Shown: in pieces, positions 53,849-62,894 of the stretch
Position numbering within the stretch: the first letter of the stretch is position 1
How the letters are laid out: every line of letters begins with the position of its first letter
Program-made: the position numbers and the translations under genes
Notes under the pieces: model-generated
Seen by the model: the letters and a program-made list of their open reading frames with translations, nothing else
What the model was told of the DNA's origin: nothing
The model's database searches: none
Source: Paraburkholderia solisilvae
Lineage (GTDB): Bacteria > Pseudomonadota > Gammaproteobacteria > Burkholderiales > Burkholderiaceae
Assembly: GCF_902859875.1 (NCBI RefSeq)
Contig: NZ_CADIKF010000006.1
Span: 62,001 to 126,000, forward strand
Reading direction: 5' to 3'
Length of the DNA: 64,000 nucleotides

Positions 53849-54204
53849 GGTTGCCTCCTGATGCTCAGGTGTGGATTGCGCGGGATGCGTGGCGGCGTGA
53901 TGCAATGCGTTGCGACGCCGGGCTTCCCGCGCTTTGTCACCGATGATAGGCGAACTGCCGCGCGGCGCGCAGTTAGGCCGGCAGGCGGGTAAGTGTCATA
54001 CGGGCCTCGCGAATCCGCTGGCGCGGGCGTGCATAAACGCGGCCGGCGTGGCCGCGAGCATGGCGGCGCTCGCGTCGATTGCACGCTTCGCATGGCGCCG
54101 TCGACGCCGTGTTCGCCCTGTCTTTATCTTCACCCCCACTTGCAGTTACAGTGTCGTTCGATGCGGCCGGACGGTGCCGCATGACAGGTTGCCGGGGAAC
54201 TGCC
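53849..54204. promoter_or_regulatory. Divergent gap between prpF-like and LysR genes
   Basis: 356 nt without a gene. CACT-N9-AGTG at 54137-54153 (around TGCAGTTAC) is the only T/A-flanked symmetry of LysR type noticed. It lies 52 nt upstream of the LysR start. The rest is GC-rich with GCGGGATGCG-like motifs near 53879-53915. Confidence 0.35.
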
Positions 54205-55200
54205 ATGGTCGAGCGCGCGGACGCTTCGATATCTGAGATTTCCGCATTCGAGGCGGTTGGTGTGGCGGGGAGCTTCACGAAGGCGGCCGAGTCGCTCGGT
54301 ACGAGCAAATCGCATGTCGGCAAGCTGGTGCAGCGGCTCGAGGCGCGCCTCGGCACGCGGCTCTTTCAACGCACGACGCGCGCGGTGCGTCTGACCGAAG
54401 ACGGCGAAACCTACCTGCTCGCGGTGCAATCGGCGCTCGGCGGGCTGCGCGAAGCCGAGCAGGAACTGGCCGCGCGCCGCGACGAAGTCGTGGGCCGGGT
54501 ACGGCTCGATTTGCCGGCGTCGTTCGGCAGGCTGCTTTTCCCGGCCATTCTCGAGTTGCGGCAGCAGCACCCGAAGCTCACCTTCGAACTCGGCTTCAGC
54601 GACAAGATGTCGGACCCGGTCGCCGACGGCTGGGACCTGGTCGTGCGCATCGGCGAGCTGCCGAAAGAAAGCGACATGACGGTGCGCAAGCTATGCGATA
54701 CGCGTTTCGGGCTGTACGCGTCGCCGGCGTATCTCGCGAGCCGCGGCGAGGTTCGCACGATTGCGGATCTCGCGCAGCACGACGCGGTGATCTTTCGCGG
54801 TCCGTCGGGCCGGCTGCGGCCGTGGGCGCTCAACGACGGCGGCGAGATCCGTTCCCTCTCGCCGGAAGCGACTGTCGTCGTCGAAGACGGTCAGGCGCTG
54901 AACGACGCGCTGATCAACGGGCTCGGCATTTCGCAACTGCTCGACCGCATTGCACAGCCGCACGTCGAAGCGGGACGGCTGCAACGCATTCTCACCGACG
55001 CGGACGTCGACGGCCTGCCGGTGCACGCGATGATTCCATCAGGCCAGAAAATGCCGTTACGAACGCGCGTGGTGCTCAACCGGTTGGCCGACTTTCTGAA
55101 GGACGAACCCCGGAAAGCCGTCACAGCCGCGCCTGCGGGTGCGCGCAAACCGGCGCAGAAGCCGGTGCGCCGGATTGTCGCCGCGCGGGAGACGGACTGA
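54205..55200 (+). CDS. LysR-family regulator, first of a close pair
   Basis: A 331-residue LysR protein. The winged helix is ISAFEAVGVAGSFTKAAESLGTSKSHVGKLVQRLEARLG, followed by LFQRTTRAVRLTEDGETYLL. The effector domain includes VRLDLPASFGRLLFPAILEL and a Lys/Arg/Ala-rich C-terminal tail. GGGGA precedes the ATG at 54205; two in-frame upstream ATGs are weaker. It is divergent from the prpF-like gene and 127 nt before the MFS exporter. A second LysR with almost the same DNA-binding half lies on the other side of that exporter. Confidence 0.88.
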   Translation: MVERADASISEISAFEAVGVAGSFTKAAESLGTSKSHVGKLVQRLEARLGTRLFQRTTRAVRLTEDGETYLLAVQSALGGLREAEQELAARRDEVVGRVRLDLPASFGRLLFPAILELRQQHPKLTFELGFSDKMSDPVADGWDLVVRIGELPKESDMTVRKLCDTRFGLYASPAYLASRGEVRTIADLAQHDAVIFRGPSGRLRPWALNDGGEIRSLSPEATVVVEDGQALNDALINGLGISQLLDRIAQPHVEAGRLQRILTDADVDGLPVHAMIPSGQKMPLRTRVVLNRLADFLKDEPRKAVTAAPAGARKPAQKPVRRIVAARETD

Positions 55201-55327
55201 CCACGATCGGGCGGTTTATCGGCTGCACACGTGCTCGCAAAATGATGCGCTTTGCAGCCCGGCGATTGCGCGAGCCTGCATTCGCAGGCATTCGCGCGCG
55301 CCGCCGCCCACCCGTGGAAGGTCCTCA

Positions 55328-56935
55328 ATGAATACCCAGATGCCGCAACGGTCGCCGGACCGCAGCAAGCTGCTGATTCTGCTTGCCATATGCCTGTCCG
55401 CCCTCGTGCTGCCGCTCGCCTTTTCCGGCGGCGCGGTCGCGACACCCGCAATCGGCCGCGACCTGGAAGGCAATGCGACCGCTCTGACCTGGGTCACCAA
55501 TGCGTTCATGCTCAGCTTCGGCAGCCTGCTGATGGCGGCCGGCGCGCTTGCCGACCAGTTCGGCCGCAAGCGTCTGTTCGTGCTTGGACTCGGCGGCTTT
55601 ATCGTCACGTCGTTTGCGATGGCCTTCGCGACATCGGTGGTCGCGCTCGATATCCTGCGCGCGCTGCAAGGCGTTGCCGCGGCCGCGTCGCTGTCGAGCG
55701 GTTCCGCGTCGCTCGCGCAGGAATTCGACGGACACGCGCGCACGCGTGCATTCAGCATGCTCGGCACGAGCTTCGGCATCGGCCTCGCGTTCGGTCCGCT
55801 GATGGCCGGCGCGCTGATCACGCAATTCGGCTGGCGTTCGATTTTCATCGTGATCGCGGCGATCGGCGCGGCCGCCTTCGCGTTCGGCGTGCCGAGGATG
55901 CGCGAGACGCGCGACCCCGGTGCGGCGGGACTCGACTATCCGGGCACCATCACGTTTACCGGCACGCTTGCGCTGTTCACGTTCGGCGTGATTCAGGCGC
56001 CGGAAAGCGGCTGGAGCAGTCCGCTGGTGGTCGGGTCGTTGTGCGCGTCGGCGCTGCTGTTGGGCGCGTTTATCGCGATCGAGCGCCGCGTAAAGCGGCC
56101 GATGCTCGAACTGAGCCTGTTCCGTTATCCGCGCTTTGTCGGCGTGCAGATGCTGCCGGTCGGCACCTGTTACTGCTATATCGTGCTGATCGTGATGCTG
56201 CCGCTGCGCTTTATCGGCGCCGAAGGGCTCAGCGAAATGGACGCGGGTATCCTGATGATCGCGCTGTCGGCGCCGATGCTCGTCGTGCCGGCGCTGGCCG
56301 CGATGTTGACGCGCTGGCTCGCTGCGGGTGTGTTGTCCGGCATCGGCTTTCTGATTGCGGCGGCCGGCCTCTACTGGATGAGCCTCGTCGACATGAGCGC
56401 GTCGAAAGATGCAATCGTCATGCCGATGATCGTCATCGGTATCGGCGCGGGCATGCCGTGGGGCTTGATGGATGGCTTGTCGGTGAGCGTGGTGCCGAAG
56501 GAGCGCGCCGGCATGGCATCGGGAATCTTCAGTACGACGCGCGTGGCGGGAGAAGGCATTGCGCTCGCGATCGTGACCGCGATTCTCGCCGCGCTATCCT
56601 ATTCGAATCTTTCGCAAAGCATGCATGGCGTGCAGGGCCGTGTCGATGCCGCGCTGGCCGCGCGCCTGTCCGAAGCCGCGCAACGGCTGACCACCGGCGA
56701 TATGACACACGCGGCGCACGCGCTGCCTGAAATTTCGCATCATGCGTTGACGCTCGGCTACACGCATGCCTTCACCAGTCTGCTGCACGTGCTGATCGTC
56801 ATGACGGTGTTGTCGGCGTTGGCGGCCTTTGTATTTCTGAACCGCACCGGACCGCGGGACGAGGATCGCGGCGAGCCGCGCACGGCAGACAGGAAACTCG
56901 AGAAACCGCGGGTCGTGGACTCCGCCGTCGCATAA
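55328..56935 (+). CDS. MFS multidrug exporter, DHA2 (14-TMS) family
   Basis: A 535-residue inner-membrane protein of the EmrB/QacA-like group. Landmarks are LPLAFSGGAVATPAIGRDL, WVTNAFMLSFGSLLMAAGALADQFGRKRLF (motif A with D and GRK), ILRALQGVAAAASLSSGSASLAQEF (motif B) and SFGIGLAFGPLMAGALI (motif C of antiporters). GGAAGG lies 6 nt before the ATG at 55328. No EmrA-like adaptor is adjacent. Substrate unknown; the flanking LysR genes probably regulate it. Confidence 0.87.
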   Translation: MNTQMPQRSPDRSKLLILLAICLSALVLPLAFSGGAVATPAIGRDLEGNATALTWVTNAFMLSFGSLLMAAGALADQFGRKRLFVLGLGGFIVTSFAMAFATSVVALDILRALQGVAAAASLSSGSASLAQEFDGHARTRAFSMLGTSFGIGLAFGPLMAGALITQFGWRSIFIVIAAIGAAAFAFGVPRMRETRDPGAAGLDYPGTITFTGTLALFTFGVIQAPESGWSSPLVVGSLCASALLLGAFIAIERRVKRPMLELSLFRYPRFVGVQMLPVGTCYCYIVLIVMLPLRFIGAEGLSEMDAGILMIALSAPMLVVPALAAMLTRWLAAGVLSGIGFLIAAAGLYWMSLVDMSASKDAIVMPMIVIGIGAGMPWGLMDGLSVSVVPKERAGMASGIFSTTRVAGEGIALAIVTAILAALSYSNLSQSMHGVQGRVDAALAARLSEAAQRLTTGDMTHAAHALPEISHHALTLGYTHAFTSLLHVLIVMTVLSALAAFVFLNRTGPRDEDRGEPRTADRKLEKPRVVDSAVA

Positions 56936-56975
56936 GCAACCTGTTCCGCTTCCGGTAAAGCGGCTCAGGCAGAAG

Positions 56976-57003
56976 AAGCCCGGGACATCGCGTCCCGGGC
57001 TTT
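56976..57003 (+). terminator. Terminator after the DHA2 exporter
   Basis: AAGCCCGGGAC (56976-56986) pairs with GTCCCGGGCTT (56992-57002) around a 5-nt loop, followed by a short TTTG. It is 40 nt after the exporter stop and separates it from the second LysR gene. Confidence 0.75.
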
Positions 57004-57066
57004 GCCGGTCTGCGAGCCGTGTCAATCGATCGATCACCGCGCCCATTTCGCGGACAAGGCGAGCAT

Positions 57067-57981
57067 ATGGCCGAACGTGGCGAACCTTCCGTATCCGATA
57101 TCGCATGCTTTGTCGCCGTCGCGCAGACCGGCAGCTTCACCCGTGCCGGCGAAGAACTCGGCACGAGCAAATCGAATGTCGGCAAGGCGGTGCAGCGGCT
57201 CGAAGCACGTCTGGGCACGCGCCTTTTCCAGCGCACGACGCGAGCCGTGCGTCTGACCGAAGACGGCGAAACCTATCTGCTGGCCGCGCAAGCCGCGCTC
57301 GACGGGTTGCGCGAAGCCGAACAACAATTGGCGGCGCGACGGTCGGAACCGATCGGCCGCGTACGGCTCGACTTGCCCGCCGGGTTCGGCCGCCTGCTGT
57401 TGCCGGCGTTCGAAACGTTGCGTCGCAAGCACCCGAAGATCACGCTCGAAGTCGCGTTGACGGACCGCATGTCGGATCCGGTCGGCGAGGGCTGGGATAT
57501 CGTGGTGCGGATCGGCGAGTTGCCGGTTGACAGCGAGATGACGGTGCGCAAGCTATGCGATCTGAAGCTTGGCCTTTATGCAGCGCCCGCGTATCTCGCG
57601 CGCAAAGGGCCGGTCGACACCATCGCCGATCTCGCGGCGCACGACGCGGTCGTGTTTCGCGGCCCAGGCGGGCGGCTGCGGCCATGGGCGTTGCAGGACG
57701 GCACACACAGGCGCGAACTGTCGATGCCTTCGACACTCGTGCTGGCGGACGGACAGGCCTTGGTGGATGCGGCCATCGCAGGCTGCGGCATTGCGCAGAT
57801 TTTCGATCGCGTCGCGTTGCCGCACCTGCACGCAGGGCGGCTCGTGCATCTGCTGCCGCACGCGGCCGTCGACGGGCCGCCGGTACACGCGATCATTCCG
57901 CTGGGGCAGAAAATGACCGCCAGGACGCGGGCGGTGCTCAATCATCTGGCGGAAAGTTTGCGTGAGCCGCCGCACCGCTGA
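57067..57981 (+). CDS. LysR-family regulator, second of a close pair
   Basis: A 304-residue LysR protein whose first 100 residues nearly repeat those of the regulator at 54205 (TSKSNVGKAVQRLEARLG, then LFQRTTRAVRLTEDGETYLL). Its effector domain has diverged (DLPAGFGRLLLPAFETLRRKHPKITLEVAL). ATG 57067 is preceded by AAGG/GAG; the upstream ATG at 57019 lies nearer the terminator and is less likely. It ends 110 nt before the convergent outer-membrane factor gene and could regulate the exporter, the RND operon or both. Confidence 0.88.
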   Translation: MAERGEPSVSDIACFVAVAQTGSFTRAGEELGTSKSNVGKAVQRLEARLGTRLFQRTTRAVRLTEDGETYLLAAQAALDGLREAEQQLAARRSEPIGRVRLDLPAGFGRLLLPAFETLRRKHPKITLEVALTDRMSDPVGEGWDIVVRIGELPVDSEMTVRKLCDLKLGLYAAPAYLARKGPVDTIADLAAHDAVVFRGPGGRLRPWALQDGTHRRELSMPSTLVLADGQALVDAAIAGCGIAQIFDRVALPHLHAGRLVHLLPHAAVDGPPVHAIIPLGQKMTARTRAVLNHLAESLREPPHR

Positions 57982-58018
57982 AATCGAAAGCGAACACGCT
58001 GCGCACGCGATCAAATGT

Positions 58019-58060
58019 AAAACGCCCATCCGATTCATCCCGACATCGGCTGGGCGTTTC
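58019..58060. terminator. Bidirectional terminator between LysR and the RND operon
   Basis: AAACGCCCA (58020-58028) pairs with TGGGCGTTT (58051-58059). Inside it, CCGAT (58030-58034) pairs with ATCGG (58045-58049) across a single mismatch. The stem has T-runs or A-runs on both sides, suiting termination from both directions between the convergent genes. Confidence 0.8.
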
Positions 58061-58091
58061 TCGATGCGGCCCGCACGGGCCGGACGCTTTG

Positions 58092-59600
58092 CTACTTCTG
58101 CGCGAGGGGAGGAATCGCGGCATCCGGCATGACATCGCCCCAACCGCCACCCAGTGCGCGAATCAGGTTGACGGTGGCCGCGGCCTGCACGCCCTGCAAC
58201 TGGACGGCTGCGCGCTTTGCCTGCAGCACGGTGCGTTGCGCATCGATCACGTCCAGATAGTTGACCGCCCCTTCCGTGTACTGCGTGCGAGATAAGTCCG
58301 CGGCCTGCTGCGACGCGTCGACGGCGTCCTGCTGCGTCTTCGTTTGCTCTTCGAGTATGCGCATATCCGAGAGATTGTCTTCGACTTCACGGAACGCGGT
58401 CAGCACCTGCTGCCGGTAGTTGGCGACATCCTCTTCATACACGGCGCGCGCGTTCGCGAGATTGCCTTTGCGGCGGCCGCCGTCGAAGACCGGCACATTC
58501 AGCGCGGTGCCCGCAAGCGGGCCGAGCAGGAATGCGCGGCTACTCCATTTGAAGAGATCGCCGAGCGTAGCCGATTCGAAGCCGCCGGTGCCGGTCAGCG
58601 TGAGCGACGGGAAGAACGCCGCCTTCGCGACGCCGATCCGCGCGTTCGCCGCAGCCATCGCGCGCTCCGCCGCGGCGATATCCGGACGCCGCTCGAGCAG
58701 CGACGAAGGCAGCCCTGGCGGCACGCGCAGATTCACCGGCTGCAACGGATCGGCGGCCATCGAAAACCCGGATGGCGCCTTGCCGAGCAACACGGCGAGG
58801 CTGTGCTCGGACGCGGCGCGCAGCCGCTGCACGGTCATCGCATCCGAACGCGCGCTCGCCAGTTCCGCTTGCGCACGCGACACATCGAGCCGGGTCACGT
58901 CACCTTCCGCATAACGGTGTTGAACCAGCTTCAATGCCTGCTCGCGCAATTCGACCGCGTGATCGAACACCTCGGTTTCCGCGTCCAGTTCGCGCAGCGC
59001 AAAGTAGTTCTGCGCGACGTCCGCCTGCAGCGCGAGCAGCACCGAACGGTACAACGCTTCGCTTTGCTGCGTATCCGCCTTCGCCGCGTCGACTGTCGAT
59101 GCGACCCGGCCGAACAGATCCACTTCATACGACGCGCTCGCCTGCGCGCGCCAGAAGGTCTGCTGCGGGATACGCGTGCCGTCCGGCTGGAACTGCGATG
59201 CCGCCGACACTTGCTGGCGCGTCGGTCCGAAGCCGGCATCGAGCGTCGGGAACAATCCCGCGCGGGCGGCCTGATTCAATGCGCGCGCTTCCTTCACACG
59301 CGCGGCCGCCGCCTTCAGATTCTGATTCGCGTTCTGCGCTTCCTGCTCGAGTGCGTCGAGCTTCGGATCGTCGAATACGGTCCACCATGCGCCGCGCTGT
59401 ACGGCTTCGGACGGCTGCGCGGTCTTCCAGCTGCCCGCTTCCGAGGCGGGCAGCGCGGTCTGCACGGTTTCCTTGAACGCCGCCGGCGTCGATGCCGACG
59501 GCACGTCATAAGTCGGCGCAAGCGAGCAGCCTGCGAGCACCAGCAATGCGCCGAGCAGCATCGAGCCGGTGAAGGCGCCTCTCGTCATCAGTCGTTTCAT
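58092..59600 (-). CDS. NodT-family outer-membrane efflux factor (lipoprotein)
   Basis: The TolC-like outer-membrane channel of the RND pump. The 502-residue protein starts with a lipoprotein signal (LLGALLVLAGC) followed by SLAPTYDVPS, typical of NodT/OprM-type factors. Two repeated coiled-coil/barrel units follow, with markers QAARAGLFPTLDAGFG and NARIGVAKAAFFPSLTLTGTGG. AAGGAG is followed by ATGATG; the second ATG (59600) has the better 6-nt spacing. It starts 10 nt after the stop of the pump gene and ends at the bidirectional terminator. Confidence 0.93.
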   Translation of the reverse strand: MKRLMTRGAFTGSMLLGALLVLAGCSLAPTYDVPSASTPAAFKETVQTALPASEAGSWKTAQPSEAVQRGAWWTVFDDPKLDALEQEAQNANQNLKAAAARVKEARALNQAARAGLFPTLDAGFGPTRQQVSAASQFQPDGTRIPQQTFWRAQASASYEVDLFGRVASTVDAAKADTQQSEALYRSVLLALQADVAQNYFALRELDAETEVFDHAVELREQALKLVQHRYAEGDVTRLDVSRAQAELASARSDAMTVQRLRAASEHSLAVLLGKAPSGFSMAADPLQPVNLRVPPGLPSSLLERRPDIAAAERAMAAANARIGVAKAAFFPSLTLTGTGGFESATLGDLFKWSSRAFLLGPLAGTALNVPVFDGGRRKGNLANARAVYEEDVANYRQQVLTAFREVEDNLSDMRILEEQTKTQQDAVDASQQAADLSRTQYTEGAVNYLDVIDAQRTVLQAKRAAVQLQGVQAAATVNLIRALGGGWGDVMPDAAIPPLAQK

Positions 59601-59610
59601 CATGTTCTCC

Positions 59611-62600
59611 TTAGTCTTCGTAAGCCGGTTCCGGCAACCGGACGGCAGCAGCGGACTTGCCCTGTGCGGTATCGCTGCCGCCGTCGTCATCGGGGCCGTG
59701 GATGTGCGGATGGTGGCCATGCTTCGCTTCGAGATGCTTGCCGCCCGCGAGCTTGCGCAGCAGCACGTAGAACACCGGCGTGAGCATCAGCCCGAAGAGC
59801 GTCACGCCGAGCATCCCGAAGAACACCGCAATACCCATTGCGCGGCGCATCTCGGCGCCGGCGCCGGTCGAGATCACGAGGGGCACCACACCCATGATGA
59901 AAGCGATCGACGTCATCAGGATCGGACGCAACCGCAACCGGCTGGCTTCGATTGCGGCCTGCACGATCGAGCGTCCCTGCATCTCCAGTTCGCGGGCGAA
60001 TTCGACGATCAGAATCGCGTTCTTCGCGGACAGCCCGACCAGCACCATCAGGCCGATCTGCGTGAAGATGTTGTTGTCGCCGCGTGTGAGCCATACGCCG
60101 GTCAGCGCGGACAGCAGCGTCATCGGCACGATCAGCAGGATGGCGAGCGGCAGCGTGAGGCTTTCGTACATCGCGGCCAGCACGAGGAACACCAGCAGCA
60201 CGCTGATCGGGAATACCCACAGTGCGGAGTTGCCGGCCAGCACCTGTTGATAGGTGAGATCGGTCCATTCGAACTTCATCCCGCGCGGCAGCGTTTCCTT
60301 CGCGATGCGCTCGACCGCCGCCTGCGCCTGGCCGGACGAATAGCCGGGCGCCGGACCGCCGTTGATGTCGGCGGCGGTGTAGCCGTTGTAACGCACGACC
60401 ATTTCCGGGCCGTACGTCGGCGTGACCTTCACGAGCGACGACAGCGGCACCATCTCACCCGCGGCATTGCGCGTCTTCAACTGGCCAATGTCGTTCGCGG
60501 TTGCGCGGAACGGCGCATCCGCCTGCGCACGCACCTGGAATACGCGGCCGAACTGGTTGAAGTCGTTCACGTACAACGAGCCGAGATAGATCTGCATCGT
60601 GTCGAACACGTCGGTGATATCGACGCCGAGTTGCTTCGCTTTCACGCGGTCGAGATCGACGTTCAGTTGCGGCACGTTGATCTGGTAGCTCGAGAACGAC
60701 GGTCCGAGTTCAGGCGCTTGCGCGGCCTTTTTCAGGAACGCTTGCGTCGCGCTGTTCAGCGCCTCGTAGCCGAGCGCGCCGCGGTCTTCGATCTGCAGCT
60801 TGAAGCCGCCGAGTGCGCCGAGGCCGAGTACCGGCGGCGGCGGGAACACGGCGATCTGCGCGTCCTTGATCGCGCCGAACTTCGTATTGAGCGCGGCGAC
60901 GATCTCGTTCGCGGTTTCGCCTGCATGACGGAGCTTCGACGGCTTCAGCACGACGAACAGCACGCCGGCGCTCGACGAGTTCATAAAGCCGTTTACCGAC
61001 ATCCCCGGATACTCGACCGCGCTTTCGACGCCCGGCTGCTTCAGCGTGATGTCGGCCATGTCGCGGATCACCTTTTCGGTGCGCTCGAGCGACGCGCCGT
61101 TCGGCAGTTGCACGATACTGACGAGGTAGTCCTTGTCCTGCGCGGGCACGAAGCCGCCCGGCACGATCTTCGCCATCAGGCCGGCCGCCGCGAGCAGCAC
61201 GCCGTAGATCACGAGCATCGCGACCTTGTGACCGATAACCTTGCCGACGCCTTTGCCGTACGACTCGGAGCCGCGCGCGAACACCTTGTTGAAGACGCGG
61301 AAGAATGGCCCGAACAGGCGGTCGATCACGCGCGTCAACGCATCTTTCGGCGCGCGATGGTCACGCAGCAGCAGCGCGGCGAGCGCGGGCGACAGCGTCA
61401 GCGAATTGAACGCGGAGATCACCGTCGAGATCGCGATGGTCATCGCGAACTGCTTGTAGAACTGGCCGGTGAGGCCCGACATGAACGCCAGCGGCACGAA
61501 CACGGCAACCAGCGTCAGCGCGATCGCGATGATCGGCCCGCTGACTTCGCGCATTGCCGCGTAGGTGGCCGCGAGCGGCTTCAGGCCCGCGGCGATGTTC
61601 CGTTCGACGTTTTCGACCACCACGATCGCATCGTCGACGACAATGCCGATCGCCAGCACCATCCCGAACAGCGAGAGTGCGTTGATGGTGAAGCCGAACG
61701 CGAGCATCAGCGAGAACGTCCCGACAATCGATACCGGCACCGCGAGCAACGGAATGATCGACGCCCGCCAGCTTTGCAGGAACACGATAACGACGATCAC
61801 CACCAGTACGATCGCTTCGATCAGCGTATGCACGACCGCGTCGATGCTTTCGCGCACGAACTGCGTCGGGTCATAGACGATGCGATAGTCGACGCCATCG
61901 GGCATGTCCGCTTTCAGGTCCTTCATCGTGTCGCGCACCGCATCGGAAATCTGCAGCGAGTTCGCGCCCGGTTGCTGATAGATGATCAGTTGCGCCGATG
62001 CCTTGTTGTCGAGCAGCGCACGCAGTCCGTATTCCTGCGCGTCGAGCTCGACGCGAGCGACATCGCCAAGACGCGTGACCGCGCCGTCCGCCGATGTCTT
62101 CAGCACGACGTTGCGGAATTCCTCTTCAGACTTGAGCCGACCTTGTGCGTTGATGCTCAGTTGCATCGGCACGTTTTCCGTCATCGGCGGACCGCCGACG
62201 AGGCCGGCCGCCACTTGCACGTTCTGCTCGCGGATCGCCTTGACGACGTCCGACGCGGTCATGTTCTGGCGCGCGACTTTGGTCGGGTCGAGCCACACGC
62301 GCATTGCGTAGTCGCCGGAACCCCACAGCACGACTTCGCCGATGCCGGGAATGCGTTCGAGCCGCGTCTTCACGTTGATCAGCGCGTAGTTGCGCAGATA
62401 CGTCATGTCGTAGCGGTCATTCGGCGAGACGAGGTTCACCCCCATCACGAGCGTCGGCGCCGCTTTCACGACGGTGACGCCGAGCCGTTGCACATCTTCC
62501 GGCAGGCGCGGCAGCGCCTGTTGCACACGGTTCTGCACGAGTTGCGTCGCGAGGTCCGGATTGGTGCCGAGCCTGAAGGTGACGGTGGTCGTCATGTTGC

Positions 62601-62862
62601 CGTCGCTATTGGCCTGCGACTGCATGTACAGCATGTTTTCGACACCGTTGATTTTCTCTTCGAGCGGCGACGCGACCGTTTCCGCGATCACCTTCGGGTT
62701 CGCGCCCGGATACTGCGCGCGGACCACCACGGACGGCGGCACGACTTCCGGATACTCCGAAGTGGGCAGTATCGACAGCGCGATGATGCCGCCAAGCAGG
62801 ATGATGACCGACAGCACACCCGCGAAGATGGGCCGGTCGATAAAGAATCTGGAGATGTTCAT
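59611..62862 (-). CDS. RND multidrug efflux pump, HAE1 family (MexF/CeoB-like)
   Basis: The inner-membrane, proton-driven pump of a tripartite efflux system. It has 1083 residues and starts MNISRFFIDRPIFAGVLSVI. Helix 4 carries the proton-relay Asp pair in IGIVVDDAIVVVENVERN. The porter domain includes PGANPKVIAETVASPLEEKI, and later GLSAKNAILIVEFARE. The sequence is closest by eye to MexF/BpeF/CeoB pumps (chloramphenicol, fluoroquinolones, trimethoprim). Unusual is the C-terminal His-rich segment KHGHHPHIHGP after the last helix. It lies 32 nt after the adaptor gene. Confidence 0.95.
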   Translation of the reverse strand: MNISRFFIDRPIFAGVLSVIILLGGIIALSILPTSEYPEVVPPSVVVRAQYPGANPKVIAETVASPLEEKINGVENMLYMQSQANSDGNMTTTVTFRLGTNPDLATQLVQNRVQQALPRLPEDVQRLGVTVVKAAPTLVMGVNLVSPNDRYDMTYLRNYALINVKTRLERIPGIGEVVLWGSGDYAMRVWLDPTKVARQNMTASDVVKAIREQNVQVAAGLVGGPPMTENVPMQLSINAQGRLKSEEEFRNVVLKTSADGAVTRLGDVARVELDAQEYGLRALLDNKASAQLIIYQQPGANSLQISDAVRDTMKDLKADMPDGVDYRIVYDPTQFVRESIDAVVHTLIEAIVLVVIVVIVFLQSWRASIIPLLAVPVSIVGTFSLMLAFGFTINALSLFGMVLAIGIVVDDAIVVVENVERNIAAGLKPLAATYAAMREVSGPIIAIALTLVAVFVPLAFMSGLTGQFYKQFAMTIAISTVISAFNSLTLSPALAALLLRDHRAPKDALTRVIDRLFGPFFRVFNKVFARGSESYGKGVGKVIGHKVAMLVIYGVLLAAAGLMAKIVPGGFVPAQDKDYLVSIVQLPNGASLERTEKVIRDMADITLKQPGVESAVEYPGMSVNGFMNSSSAGVLFVVLKPSKLRHAGETANEIVAALNTKFGAIKDAQIAVFPPPPVLGLGALGGFKLQIEDRGALGYEALNSATQAFLKKAAQAPELGPSFSSYQINVPQLNVDLDRVKAKQLGVDITDVFDTMQIYLGSLYVNDFNQFGRVFQVRAQADAPFRATANDIGQLKTRNAAGEMVPLSSLVKVTPTYGPEMVVRYNGYTAADINGGPAPGYSSGQAQAAVERIAKETLPRGMKFEWTDLTYQQVLAGNSALWVFPISVLLVFLVLAAMYESLTLPLAILLIVPMTLLSALTGVWLTRGDNNIFTQIGLMVLVGLSAKNAILIVEFARELEMQGRSIVQAAIEASRLRLRPILMTSIAFIMGVVPLVISTGAGAEMRRAMGIAVFFGMLGVTLFGLMLTPVFYVLLRKLAGGKHLEAKHGHHPHIHGPDDDGGSDTAQGKSAAAVRLPEPAYED

Positions 62863-62894
62863 GATGGGCTTCCCGGGTCAGGCCGTCGGGCGCG

